From: Geodermatophilus sp. YIM 151500
GTDB lineage: Bacteria > Actinomycetota > Actinomycetes > Mycobacteriales > Geodermatophilaceae
Reading direction: 5' to 3'
Length of the DNA: 64,000 nucleotides
NCBI RefSeq assembly: GCF_025716945.1
Contig: NZ_JAOVZT010000003.1
Coordinates: 64,032-128,031, forward strand
This document shows, in pieces, positions 28,234 through 36,266 of the stretch (position 1 is its first letter; each line of letters begins with the position of its first letter). Both the position numbers and the translations under genes were made by a program. The notes beneath the pieces were generated by a model, which was not told the DNA's origin, made no database searches, and worked only from the letters and a program-made list of their open reading frames with translations.

Positions 28234-28261
28234 AGTTGACATAATGTGCATTATCGGCGGA
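28234..28261 (-). other. dif: Chromosome dimer resolution site dif (XerC/XerD)
   Basis: Read on the minus strand: XerC-type arm TCCGCCGATAA (28261-28251), central six TGCACA (28250-28245), XerD-type arm TTATGTCAACT (28244-28234). The XerD arm matches the E. coli arm TTATGTTAAAT at 9 of 11 positions, and CCGATAAT with ACATTATGTCAA is the actinobacterial dif core as I remember it. It is AT-rich, intergenic, single-copy in the window, and lies where gene orientation switches. Confidence 0.85.
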
Positions 28262-28654
28262 GGCGGGCGAGCGGCAGAGGTGCCGGACCGGACCGTCGGC
28301 CGCGCGGCCGGCCCGGGTCCGACGCTGCTCGGCTCGTCGTCGCGGCCCGAGGCCGCGACGCGTCCGCGCCGTCCTGCGTCGTGGCCGAGACCGCGAGCCG
28401 GCCGGGTCGCGCTGGGAAGGCCCGCCGTCGTGGCCGGCGCGGGCCCGGCCCGGCGCCCCGCCGGTCGGCTCGGCGAGCTCGCCAGTCCGCCGGCCGGCCC
28501 GCTGATCGTCCGGTGGGACGTCGGCCGGCCGGCGACCCCTCGTCGGCGGCCGGCCGAGCCGACTTCGGCACGGACCCGCCCCGGGCGGAGCCGGCACCCC
28601 GACGACGGCACCCGGACGACGGCTCCCCTGCATCCCTCCGACACCGCCGCATTG

Positions 28655-28667
28655 CGTCACGCTGACG
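28655..28667. promoter_or_regulatory. CGTCACGCTGACG palindrome upstream of lipoprotein gene
   Basis: Arms CGTCA / TGACG, preceded by TTG and followed by AAAC. It matches the 27709 site over a 20-base frame and lies about 50 bases before the -10 box of the lipoprotein gene, near a -35 position. Confidence 0.5.
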
Positions 28668-28729
28668 AAACCGGCGGGCGCGGGAGTGCTCGACAGGCGG
28701 TGCACCCGAGGGCTTCGTAGGGTCGGGAC

Positions 28730-28969
28730 ATGCACATCCGACGTCCGCTCGCCGCCCTGTTCACCGCGCTGGCGCTGCTCGGGGGTGGCGGCGCGACGTT
28801 GACCGCGTGCGGTGACCCGGCCGGTCAGGACCGGTCCGACGGCACCACCGACGAGTCGGGCAACACCGGCGGAGCGAACCCCGGCGACGAGTCGCAGGGC
28901 GACCTGCCCGACAACACGAACCCGGAGCCGGGTCAGGACCAGGACGGCGACACCCAGGACCCGGACTGA
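28730..28969 (+). CDS. Small acidic lipoprotein
   Basis: A 79-residue protein with a lipoprotein signal: basic MHIRRP, a hydrophobic stretch, then the lipobox LTAC with Cys 27. The mature part is about 50 residues, disordered and very acidic (Asp, Glu, Gly, Asn, Gln). TAGGGT six bases before ATG 28730 indicates a leaderless mRNA. Lipid attachment would need Lgt/LspA and could be completed by the Lnt encoded at 34587. No family recognised. Confidence 0.72.
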   Translation: MHIRRPLAALFTALALLGGGGATLTACGDPAGQDRSDGTTDESGNTGGANPGDESQGDLPDNTNPEPGQDQDGDTQDPD

Positions 28970-28981
28970 CGGCGACCGGGG

Positions 28982-29377
28982 TCAGCCGGAGCGGCCGTTG
29001 ACCCACAGCCGGTCGAGCCGGCCGGTGCAGCGCACCAGATCGGCCAGCGACCGCTCGAGCTCGGCCTTGGTCGGCTTCTCGGTGAGCAGGGTCTGCACGT
29101 CCTCGAGGGCGCAGCGCAGCTGGTAGAGCCGGTCCTGGAGGCTGTCGAGCTCACCGCGGCTGACCAGGACGACGTCGTCGGGCAACCCGGCCTTGGTCGC
29201 CGCCGACCGCTGCTCGTAGGCGCGCTGCCGGCACGCCTGACCGCAGTACAGCCGGGGGCGGCCCACCGAGCCCTGCTGCGGCAGCACGCGGTGGCACCAG
29301 CCGCACCGGCGCTGCTGGTCGCTCCCCCGCTGCCCGGACGGCGCCAACTCGGCGACCGAACCCTCCTGCTGTGCCAC
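28982..29377 (-). CDS. Zinc-finger protein with coiled-coil tail, hypothetical
   Basis: A 131-residue protein. Residues 18-50 contain CGWCHRVLP and RPRLYCGQACRQRAYEQR, a four-cysteine zinc-finger arrangement seen in many actinobacterial hypotheticals and at the end of CGNR proteins. The C-terminal half is helical and probably coiled coil (LDSLQDRLYQLRCALEDVQ). Start GTG 29377 was chosen because TACCGT lies eight bases upstream, the leaderless pattern seen repeatedly here. It is convergent with the lipoprotein gene. The role is unknown; DNA binding is possible. Confidence 0.7.
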   Translation of the reverse strand: MAQQEGSVAELAPSGQRGSDQQRRCGWCHRVLPQQGSVGRPRLYCGQACRQRAYEQRSAATKAGLPDDVVLVSRGELDSLQDRLYQLRCALEDVQTLLTEKPTKAELERSLADLVRCTGRLDRLWVNGRSG

Positions 29378-29489
29378 GACTGCGCACGGTAGCCGCCGGT
29401 ACCGACGGCCGACCGCGGACACGCCCGAGCGTCCACCCCCGCCGGAGCGCGCGGCGGCGGGTCCCGGAGGGTCGCTAGCGTGTCGGTCC

Positions 29490-30266
29490 GTGCCGGTCGC
29501 GCGCTTCGCCTACCTGGAGGGGCCCACGCCGCTGGCGATGGCCCACCGGGGCGGTGCGGTCGAGCACCTGGAGAACACCATGCCGGCCTTCGAGGCCTGT
29601 GTGAAGCTGCGCTACCGGTACATCGAGACCGACGTCCGCGTGACGGCCGACGGTGTGCTCGTCGCCTTCCACGACTCGACGCTGGAGCGGGTGACCGACC
29701 GGCACGGCCGGCTCGACCAGCTGCCGTGGGCGGAGGTCGCCCGCGCCCGGATCGGCGGACGCGAACCCGTCGTCCGGCTCGAGGAGCTGCTCGGCGCCTG
29801 GCCGGACGTGCGGTTCAACCTCGACATCAAAGCCGCCGGCGTGCTCGCGCCGCTGGTGCACCTCGTGCGGCGGTCGGGAGTCGCCGACCGCATCTGCCTC
29901 GCCTCGTTCTCCGACGCGCGGGTTTCCGCGGCCCGGCGGGTGTTCGGCCCGAGGGTCTGCACCGCCCTGGGGCCGCGCGGCGTCGCCGCGCTGCGCCTGT
30001 CGTCCTACTCGCCCCGGGCGGCCGGGCTGGTCCGCCTGCAGGCCGGGTGCGCGCAGGTGCCGTTGCAGCTGGGCGGCCGGCCGCTGGTCGACGAACGCTT
30101 CATCGCGGCGGCGCACGCCCGCGGCCTGCAGGTGCACGTCTGGACGGTCGACTCGGAGGCCGACTGCACGGCGATGCTCGACCTCGGTGTCGACGGCGTC
30201 ATGACCGATCGACCGTCGATGCTGCGCGACCTGCTGGAGCAGCGCGGTCAGTGGACGCCGCGGTGA
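29490..30266 (+). CDS. glpQ: Glycerophosphodiester phosphodiesterase
   Basis: A 258-residue GDPD-family TIM barrel that hydrolyses glycerophosphodiesters to glycerol 3-phosphate and an alcohol. Catalytic signatures are AHRGGAVEHLENTMPAF (His and Glu), YIETDVRVTADGVLVAFHD (metal ligands) and VWTVDSEADCTAMLDLGVDGVMTDRP. There is no signal peptide, so it is cytosolic. TAGCGT eight bases before GTG 29490 suggests a leaderless start. The MFS gene follows 73 bases later. Confidence 0.93.
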   Translation: MPVARFAYLEGPTPLAMAHRGGAVEHLENTMPAFEACVKLRYRYIETDVRVTADGVLVAFHDSTLERVTDRHGRLDQLPWAEVARARIGGREPVVRLEELLGAWPDVRFNLDIKAAGVLAPLVHLVRRSGVADRICLASFSDARVSAARRVFGPRVCTALGPRGVAALRLSSYSPRAAGLVRLQAGCAQVPLQLGGRPLVDERFIAAAHARGLQVHVWTVDSEADCTAMLDLGVDGVMTDRPSMLRDLLEQRGQWTPR

Positions 30267-30339
30267 GCCGTACGGGGCGGCCGCGCCGCGTCCCCGGGCG
30301 GTGCTGGACCGGCACCATCCCGGCTGCCACAGTGCGGCC

Positions 30340-31698
30340 GTGAGCGCCGCACCCCCGACCAGCGCGCTCCCGGCCGACCGGGCGCTGCGGCGCGAGCGGC
30401 TCGGCTGGTACTCCTACGACTGGGCGATGTCGGTCTTCAACACCTCGGTGGTGACCGTCTTCCTCGCCCCGTACCTCACCTCGGTCGCCGAGGCGGCGGC
30501 GGACGCCGACGGCCGCATCCACCCGCTGGGCATCAGCATCCCGCCGGGCAGCTTCTTCGGGTACGTGCTGTCGCTGTCGGTCGCCCTGCAGGTGCTCGTC
30601 CTCCCCCTCACCGGCGCGCTGGCCGACCACACCGGGCACAAGCGGCAGCTGCTGGCCGGGCTGGCCGGGCTCGGCTCGCTGTGCACGACGGGGCTGTTCT
30701 TCGTCGCCGACGGCCGCTACCAGCTGGGCGCGTCGCTGTTCGTCGTGGCCAACCTCAGCTTCGGGGCCGCCACCGTCGTCTACCACAGCTGGCTGCCCGA
30801 CCTGGCCGGCCCCGACGAGCGGGACGCCGTGTCCAGCCGGGGCTGGGCGGTCGGCTACCTGGGCGGCGCGCTGCTGCTCGCGGCCAACCTGGTGCTGTTC
30901 ACCCGCTACGACGCCCTGGGCCTCACCGAGGGCGAGGCGGTGCGGATCTGCCTGGCCTCGGCGGGCGCCTGGTGGGCCGGCTTCACCGCGGTGAGCGTCG
31001 CGCTGCTGCGCAACCGGCGGCCGCGGGAGGTCGTGGCCGGCCCGGCGGGCGCCGTGGCGGGCAGCTTCCGCCAGCTGGGGGCCACCCTGCGCGACCTGCG
31101 CCGCTATCCGCTCACGCTGTGGTTCCTCGGCGCGTACCTGCTGTTCAACGACGGTGTGCAGACCGTCATCGGCGTCTCGGCGCAGTACGGCGCCGAGCAG
31201 CTGGAGCTGGCGCAGACGACGCTGGTCTCGGCGATCCTGCTGGTCCAGGTGGTGGCGTTCTTCGGCGCCCTGGCGCTGGGCCGCATCGCCGCCCGGGTGG
31301 GGGCCAAGCGCACGGTCCTGGGCGCGCTGGTGGTCTGGACGGGCGTGCTGGCCGCCGCGTACTTCCTGCCGGCCGGCGCCGCGGCGCAGTTCTACGCGCT
31401 GGCCGTCGTGATCGGGTTCGTGCTCGGCGGCACGCAGGCGCTGTCCCGGTCGCTGTTCAGCCAGCTGATCCCGCCGGGCAAGGAGGCGGAGTACTTCGGC
31501 TTCTACGAGATCAGCGACCGCGGCACGAGCTGGCTCGGGCCGTTCCTGTTCGCCGTCACCTACCAGCTCACCGGGTCGTACCGGTACGCGATCTTCAGCC
31601 TGATCTTCTTCTTCGTCGCCGGCGGTCTGCTGCTGGCCCGCCTGGACCTGCGGCGGGCCGTCGTCGCCGCGGGCAACGTCCCGCCGGAGCGGCTGTGA
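30340..31698 (+). CDS. MFS transporter of the UMF1/Atg22-like family
   Basis: A 452-residue major facilitator with about 12 transmembrane helices. The N-terminal YSYDWAMSVFNTSVVTVFLAPYL and the GTQALSRSLFSQLIPPGKEAEYFGFYEIS loop are characteristic of the UMF1/Atg22 family. GTG 30340 was chosen since it begins right before the conserved region; no clear Shine-Dalgarno is seen. The stop overlaps the thymidine kinase GTG (GTGA), so both are cotranslated. The substrate is unknown. Confidence 0.9.
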   Translation: MSAAPPTSALPADRALRRERLGWYSYDWAMSVFNTSVVTVFLAPYLTSVAEAAADADGRIHPLGISIPPGSFFGYVLSLSVALQVLVLPLTGALADHTGHKRQLLAGLAGLGSLCTTGLFFVADGRYQLGASLFVVANLSFGAATVVYHSWLPDLAGPDERDAVSSRGWAVGYLGGALLLAANLVLFTRYDALGLTEGEAVRICLASAGAWWAGFTAVSVALLRNRRPREVVAGPAGAVAGSFRQLGATLRDLRRYPLTLWFLGAYLLFNDGVQTVIGVSAQYGAEQLELAQTTLVSAILLVQVVAFFGALALGRIAARVGAKRTVLGALVVWTGVLAAAYFLPAGAAAQFYALAVVIGFVLGGTQALSRSLFSQLIPPGKEAEYFGFYEISDRGTSWLGPFLFAVTYQLTGSYRYAIFSLIFFFVAGGLLLARLDLRRAVVAAGNVPPERL

Positions 31699-32441
31699 CC
31701 GGACCGACCACCCCGCGGTCGGCGGCGGCCGGTGTCCCGGCGCCGGCCTGGGTGCCGGCGTCCGGGGACCGGCGGCGCCATCCGGCGCCGGCGCACCTGC
31801 GCTTCTTCCACGGGCCGATGGACTGCGGGAAGTCGACGCTGGCGCTGCAGGTCGACCACAACCAGAGCCGGCAGGGCCGGCACGGGCTGCTGCTGACCCA
31901 GGGCGACCGGTCGGCGGCTCCGCGGATCAGCTCCCGGGTGGGGCTGTGCCGCGACGCGGTCGACATCGACGCGGCCACCGACCTGCGGCTGCTGGTCCGC
32001 GACCGGTGGGCCGCCGGGCACCGCGTCGACTACCTGATCGTCGACGAGGCCCAGTTCCTGCAGCCGGGGCAGGTCGACCAGCTCGCCGAGCTGGTCGACG
32101 AGTCGCACGTCGACGTGTACGCCTTCGGCCTGACCACCGACTTCCGCGCCCGGCTGTTCCCCGGCACCGGGCGGCTGCTCGAGCTGGCCGACGACGTGCA
32201 GCGGATCCAGGTGGAGGTGCTGTGCTGGTGCGGCCTGCCCGGCCTGCTCAACGCGCGCGTCGTCGACGGCACGATGGTCCGCGAGGGGGCCACGGTCGTG
32301 GTCGCCGACACCGCGCCCACCGGTCCGGCGGGCGCCGTGGACTCCCCCGCCGTGCGGTACCAGGTGCTCTGCCGCCGGCACCACGTCCGCGGCCAGCTCG
32401 GCCCCACCGCGGCGGGGCCGGGTCAGCTGTCCCTTCCCTGA
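31695..32441 (+). CDS. tdk: Thymidine kinase, TK1 type
   Basis: A 248-residue thymidine salvage kinase. After a 35-residue unconserved N-terminus come the P-loop FHGPMDCGKSTLALQ, the Walker B VDEAQFLQ, and the thymidine lid FGLTTDFRARLFPG. Structural zinc cysteines are in CWCGLPG and VLCRRHH. GTG 31695 overlaps the MFS stop. Mycobacterium lacks this enzyme, so its presence separates this organism from that genus. The downstream 190 bases carry the rbpA promoter. Confidence 0.92.
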   Translation: MTGPTTPRSAAAGVPAPAWVPASGDRRRHPAPAHLRFFHGPMDCGKSTLALQVDHNQSRQGRHGLLLTQGDRSAAPRISSRVGLCRDAVDIDAATDLRLLVRDRWAAGHRVDYLIVDEAQFLQPGQVDQLAELVDESHVDVYAFGLTTDFRARLFPGTGRLLELADDVQRIQVEVLCWCGLPGLLNARVVDGTMVREGATVVVADTAPTGPAGAVDSPAVRYQVLCRRHHVRGQLGPTAAGPGQLSLP

Positions 32442-32518
32442 CCCGTGCGGGGTCACCCCGCGGAGGGGCGCCCGCGCGCCGGATGCCACCCCATGCGATG
32501 ATGAGCAACCAATTCTGC

Positions 32519-32544
32519 GGAATCTTCCCGCGAACTCTGTCGTT
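32519..32544 (+). promoter_or_regulatory. SigR/SigH-type promoter of rbpA
   Basis: GGAAT at 32519-32523, exactly 18 bases, then GTT at 32542-32544: the GGAAT-N18-GTT consensus of thiol-oxidative stress sigma factors. It lies about 88 bases before the rbpA ATG. Confidence 0.8.
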
Positions 32545-32631
32545 GGTTCCTCTGACTCCCGTGCGGCGTGGGTATGCCCTGCCGGACGCCGAGACACGAC
32601 CGACACGCGATGCACGAGAGGACGGTGTGCC

Positions 32632-32976
32632 ATGGGCGAGCGTTCCCTGCGCGGCAGCCGACTGGGTAGCGTGAGCTACGAGACCGAGCGGAACACCGCG
32701 CCCATCGAGCGGCAGTACGCCGAGTACCGCTGCCCCTCCGGGCACCTGTTCACGGTCCCCTTCGCCGACGACGCCGAGCTGCCCGACACCTGGGAGTGCA
32801 AGTTCGACGGGTCGGCCGCCAAGCTGGTCGGTGGCGCGGAGCCCGCGCCGAAGAAGGTCAAGCCGCCGCGGACGCACTGGGACATGCTGCTCGAGCGCCG
32901 GTCGGTCGAGGACCTCGAGGAGGTCCTGGCCGAGCGCCTCGAGGTGCTCCGCGGGCGGCGCACCCGGGCCAGCTGA
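32632..32976 (+). CDS. rbpA: RNA polymerase-binding protein RbpA
   Basis: A 114-residue actinobacterial transcription factor that binds the sigma subunit and promoter DNA and stabilises open complexes. The core SVSYETERN, YRCPSGHLFTVPFADDAELPDTWECKFDG and the C-terminal sigma-interacting helix THWDMLLERRSVEDLEEVLAERL are all present. ATG 32632 with GAGAGGA upstream. A GGAAT-N18-GTT promoter upstream implies induction under disulphide stress, as known for Streptomyces rbpA under SigR. A 19-bp stem terminator follows at once. Confidence 0.97.
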   Translation: MGERSLRGSRLGSVSYETERNTAPIERQYAEYRCPSGHLFTVPFADDAELPDTWECKFDGSAAKLVGGAEPAPKKVKPPRTHWDMLLERRSVEDLEEVLAERLEVLRGRRTRAS

Positions 32977-32991
32977 CCCGCGCGAGGACGC

Positions 32992-33033
32992 ACGAAGGGC
33001 CCCGGTGGAGATCTCTCCACCGGGGCCCTTCGT
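32992..33033. terminator. Strong bidirectional terminator after rbpA
   Basis: A perfect 19-bp stem: 32992-33010 pairs with 33015-33033 around an ATCT loop (core GGGCCCCGGTGGAG / CTCCACCGGGGCCC). It starts 16 bases past the rbpA stop and faces the convergent fxsA. Confidence 0.92.
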
Positions 33034-33104
33034 CGTGCTCGGCCCGGAACGCCGGCCCGCGGCCCGCCCTGTCCCGGGCCGACCTCCCGGCCCGTGCCGA
33101 CGCG

Positions 33105-33149
33105 CTCAGGACGATGCGGCTCAGGACGATGCGGCTCAGGATCATGCGG
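33105..33149. repeat. Three 15-bp tandem units just past the fxsA stop
   Basis: CTCAGGACGATGCGG at 33105-33119 and 33120-33134, CTCAGGATCATGCGG at 33135-33149; a fourth, diverged unit contains the fxsA stop codon. Confidence 0.9.
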
Positions 33150-33150
33150 C

Positions 33151-33738
33151 TCAGGACGACGGACGGTGGTGCGGCGCGTCGACGACCTGACCTTCGACGA
33201 CCTGACCTTCGACGACCTGACCCTCGACGACCTGACCCTCGACGACCTGACCTTCGGCGACCTCGCCCTCGACGACCCGCGGCGTCTCCCGGCCCGCCGC
33301 GGCGGCGGCCGGGTCGTGGTCGCGGACCTCGGCGGCGCGGGCGCTGTGCACGCGCACCGGACCGCGCAGCGCGTCGGGCAGCCGCGCGGCGACCGCCCGG
33401 CCGACCAGGCCGCGGACCAGGCCCCGGGTGCCCGGCAGCAGGCAGAGCAGGCCGACCAGGTCGCCGACGAAGCCCGGCAGCACCATGAGCAGCCCGCCGG
33501 CGGCGACCAGCCCGGTGTCGCCGAGAGCCCGACCCGCCGGTAGTCCCGAGCGTGTTCGCTCGCGGAGCTCGGCGAGCGCCCGGCTGCCCTGGCGGGCCAG
33601 CAGCGCCCAGCCCACGGCCGTCGTCGCCAGGGCGGCGAGCAGCGTCCAGCCCACGCCGATCCAGGCGGCGACCAGCACGAACACGACCGCCTCGACCAGG
33701 GCCAGCAGCCCGATGAGCAGGCGTACCCGTCGTCCCAC
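33151..33738 (-). CDS. fxsA: FxsA family membrane protein
   Basis: A 195-residue protein. The first 120 residues are the FxsA domain: two N-terminal helices (LLIGLLALVEAVVFVLVAAWIGVGWT) and the GRALGDTGLVAAGGLLMVLPGFVGDLVGLLCLLPGTRG segment. FxsA was named for relieving phage T7 exclusion in E. coli; its normal role is unclear. The C-terminus here is unusual: five in-frame repeats of a five-residue unit (VVEGQ) followed by DAPHHRPSS. It lies downstream of dpm1/lnt in the reverse sense, as at the Rv2051c-Rv2053c locus. Confidence 0.88.
   Translation of the reverse strand: MGRRVRLLIGLLALVEAVVFVLVAAWIGVGWTLLAALATTAVGWALLARQGSRALAELRERTRSGLPAGRALGDTGLVAAGGLLMVLPGFVGDLVGLLCLLPGTRGLVRGLVGRAVAARLPDALRGPVRVHSARAAEVRDHDPAAAAAGRETPRVVEGEVAEGQVVEGQVVEGQVVEGQVVEGQVVDAPHHRPSS
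33181..33255 (-). repeat. Five 15-bp in-frame repeats in fxsA
   Basis: Units of GACGACCTGACCTTC with a C/T change, five in a row, encoding VVEGQ repeats at the FxsA C-terminus; a sixth, diverged unit follows. Confidence 0.95.
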
Positions 33739-33783
33739 GAGGTCCTCCGTCCTCAGCAGCCGCGCGGGGCGGCGGGGGCGGGC

Positions 33784-34590
33784 CTACCGGGCCACGCCGG
33801 ACCGCCCGCCGTCGCGGACCCGTCCGGGCACGGGACGGCGGACCAGACGCGGCAGCCGGTCGGCCAGCCGGTCACGCAGGGCCCACACGGTGACCCGTGC
33901 CAACGCTTCTCCAACGATCGAGCCGCTCATCTTGCTCCTGCCGAACTCCCGCTCGGTGAAGGTGATCGGCACCTCGCGCACGCGTGCGCCGTTGCGCCAG
34001 GCGCGCCAGGCCCAGTCGACCTGGAAGCAGTAGCCCTGGCTGGCGACGTCGTCGAGCGGCAGGCGGTCGATCAGCTCCCCGCGGACCACCCGGTAGCCGC
34101 CGGTGGCGTCGGCGAGCGGTAGCCGCAGCGCCCACCGCGTGTACCGGTTGCCGGCGCGTGAGAGCAGCAGCCGGTGCAGCGGCCAGTCGGCGACCCGGCC
34201 GCCGGGGACGTACCGCGATCCGAGCACGAGGTCGGCGTCGTCGAGCGCGGCGAGCAGCTGCGGGAGCTCCTCGGGCGGGTGGGAGCCGTCGGCGTCCATC
34301 TCGACGAGCACGTCGAAGCCGTGCGCCCGGGCCCAGGTGAAGCCGGCCAGGTAGGCCCGCCCGAGCCCGGTCTTGGTGGTGCGGCGCAGCACGTGCACGC
34401 GTGGATCACGGCCGGCGAGCTGCTCGGCGAGCGTGCCCGTGCCGTCGGGTGAGCCGTCGTCGACGACCAGCGCGTGCGCATCGGGTTGGCTGGCGTGCAG
34501 CCGGTCGAGCACCCGGGGCAGGCTCTCCGCCTCGTTGTAGGTCGGGAGGATCACCAGCACGCGCGCGGCGGGCGTGGCCGGATCGCTCAC
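33784..34590 (-). CDS. dpm1: Polyprenol monophosphomannose synthase
   Basis: A 268-residue GT2 glycosyltransferase that makes polyprenyl-phosphomannose from GDP-mannose, the lipid mannose donor for lipoglycans and protein O-mannosylation. Motifs: LVILPTYNEAESLPRVLDRL, VVDDGSPDGTG, LVEMDADGSHPPEELP (the DxD), VLGSRYVPGG and FGRSKMSG. GTG 34590 overlaps the lnt stop (GTGA). In M. tuberculosis the two are one fused protein (Ppm1, Rv2051c); here they are separate but translationally coupled. Confidence 0.93.
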   Translation of the reverse strand: MSDPATPAARVLVILPTYNEAESLPRVLDRLHASQPDAHALVVDDGSPDGTGTLAEQLAGRDPRVHVLRRTTKTGLGRAYLAGFTWARAHGFDVLVEMDADGSHPPEELPQLLAALDDADLVLGSRYVPGGRVADWPLHRLLLSRAGNRYTRWALRLPLADATGGYRVVRGELIDRLPLDDVASQGYCFQVDWAWRAWRNGARVREVPITFTEREFGRSKMSGSIVGEALARVTVWALRDRLADRLPRLVRRPVPGRVRDGGRSGVAR

Positions 34591-36266
34591 CTGGACGCGT
34601 CCGTCCCCGCCGGACGCCCGCCGCGCGTCCGGGCGACGGCGGCGGCGACCGCACCCAGCCCGAGGGCGGTCAGCGCCCACTCCGGGGCCGCGCCGACCCG
34701 CTGCGCGACGGTGGTCGAGTCGCGGGAGGCGATCCGCTCGACGAGGACGGCGGGCTCGAACAGCTCGGTGCGCCGGACCACCGACCCGTCCGGGGCCACG
34801 ACCGCCGAGATGCCGCTGGTGGCGGCGATGGCGACGGTCCGGCCGTGCTCCACGGCGCGCAGCCGGCTCAGCGCCAGCTGCTGCTCGCTCTCGTCGGTGA
34901 AGCCGAAGGTGGCGTTGTTGGTCTGGACGACGAGCAGGCCCGCCCCGGCGCCGACGACGTCGTGCACCAGGCCGTCGTACACCACCTCGAAGCAGATGAG
35001 ATCGCCGAGCGGCACACCGCCGACCTGCAGGAGGCCGACCTCGTCGCCGGCGGCGAAGTCGCGGCGCACCCGGTCGACGTCCGCGCTGAACAGGCGGAAG
35101 AACGAGCGGTGCGGGATGTACTCGGCGAAGGGCACCGGGTGCCGCTTGACGTAGGTGTCGCCCGGGCCGGTGTCGGGGCCCCACACGATCGCGGTGTTGC
35201 TGATGAACCGCCCGGGGCCCTCCACGACGGCGCCGACGAGCACCGGCGCGTCGACCGCCTCGGCCGCCCGGTCGATCTGCCGGGCGGCGTCGGAGTTGGC
35301 GTACGGGTCGATGTCGGAGCTGTTCTCCGGCCAGATGACCAGGTCCGGCTGCGGTCGGTCCCCGGCCTCGACCGCCGCGGCGAGCTCGAGCGTGCGCTGC
35401 ACGTGGTTGTCGAGCACGGCGCGGCGCTGGGCGTTGAAGTCCAATCCGGCGCGCGGGACGTCGCCCTGGACGACGGCGACCGTGGCGGCCGGTCCCCCGG
35501 CGGTCAGCGACGCGCCGGGCAGCGGCAGCCAGGCCAGCGCGCCGATCGCCGGCACGGTGGCGGCACCGGCGAGCGCGACGGCGACCGGGCGGACCGGGAC
35601 GGCAGGGCGCGGCGTCCCGGGGCCCTCCTCCCCGGGCCGGGCGCGGGTGAGCGCCAGGACGGCGGCGGCCAGCAGCGTGCCGGTCAGCGCGACGGCGAAG
35701 GTGACCAGCGGCACGCCGCCGTAGGCGGCCAGGGCGAGCAGCGGCCCGTCGGTCTGGCTGAACCCCAGGCGGCCCCACGGGAACCCGCCGAACGGCGCGC
35801 GGCCGCGCAGCGCCTCGGCCGCCACCCACAGCGACGCGGCCCACAGCGGCCACCCGGGCAGCCGGGAGGTCAGTGCCGTGGCTGCACCCAGCAGCGAGAC
35901 GTACAGCGCCTGGCTGACGGCGAGGGCCAGCCACGGCACCGGGCCGACGTAGATGCCGGTCCAGCTCAGCAGCGGGACGAAGAAGGCGAGGCCGAGGACC
36001 AGCCCCGACCAGGCCCCGGACCGGGCCCGGCGGCCGTGGACGGCGACCGCGAGGGCCGCCGGGCCGAGGGCGGCCAGCGGGACCAGCGACCAGCCCGGGA
36101 AGGCGAGGAAGAGGGCGAGGCCGCCGAGGGCGGCGACCACGGTGCGCCAGAGCCGGCGGGACCACCAAACGGCCGCCGGCGGGGGCGGGATGCCGGTCGG
36201 TGCGGGCGTCGTCGTCGGCGTGCGGGATGCCTCGGGTGCGGGGGCCGGCGTCCGCCCGGGGTGCAC
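34587..36266 (-). CDS. lnt: Apolipoprotein N-acyltransferase
   Basis: A 559-residue membrane enzyme that adds the third acyl chain to lipoproteins. About seven hydrophobic helices are followed by a nitrilase-like domain with the triad: Glu in VIWPENSSDIDPY, Lys in YVKRHPVPFAEYIP, Cys in LICFEVVYDGL. I chose GTG 36266 with AGGAGAG about ten bases upstream; the frame is open to 36692 but those residues are Arg/Pro-rich and look non-coding. It feeds dpm1, whose product may depend on Lnt for membrane attachment as in mycobacteria. Confidence 0.92.
   Translation of the reverse strand: MHPGRTPAPAPEASRTPTTTPAPTGIPPPPAAVWWSRRLWRTVVAALGGLALFLAFPGWSLVPLAALGPAALAVAVHGRRARSGAWSGLVLGLAFFVPLLSWTGIYVGPVPWLALAVSQALYVSLLGAATALTSRLPGWPLWAASLWVAAEALRGRAPFGGFPWGRLGFSQTDGPLLALAAYGGVPLVTFAVALTGTLLAAAVLALTRARPGEEGPGTPRPAVPVRPVAVALAGAATVPAIGALAWLPLPGASLTAGGPAATVAVVQGDVPRAGLDFNAQRRAVLDNHVQRTLELAAAVEAGDRPQPDLVIWPENSSDIDPYANSDAARQIDRAAEAVDAPVLVGAVVEGPGRFISNTAIVWGPDTGPGDTYVKRHPVPFAEYIPHRSFFRLFSADVDRVRRDFAAGDEVGLLQVGGVPLGDLICFEVVYDGLVHDVVGAGAGLLVVQTNNATFGFTDESEQQLALSRLRAVEHGRTVAIAATSGISAVVAPDGSVVRRTELFEPAVLVERIASRDSTTVAQRVGAAPEWALTALGLGAVAAAVARTRGGRPAGTDASR

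Larger units (their letters stand above)
28116..28729. other. 614-bp gene-free stretch at the presumed terminus
   Basis: Contains the dif-like site (28234-28261), a TTGCGTCAC palindrome (28655-28667) and a TAGGGT -10 box (28718-28723). All long open frames here are Arg/Pro-rich and shadow each other on both strands, so I call no gene. Confidence 0.7.

Noticed and set aside
28236-28256. TTGACA-like promoter at 28236
   Set aside because: TTGACATAATG could be read as promoter elements, but the symmetric ATAATG-TG-CATTAT core and both arms fit dif much better, and no gene starts close downstream on the plus strand.
28246-28665. Small gene in the gap after the dif site
   Set aside because: Several overlapping open frames exist on both strands, all Arg/Pro-rich, without ribosome sites or family patterns.
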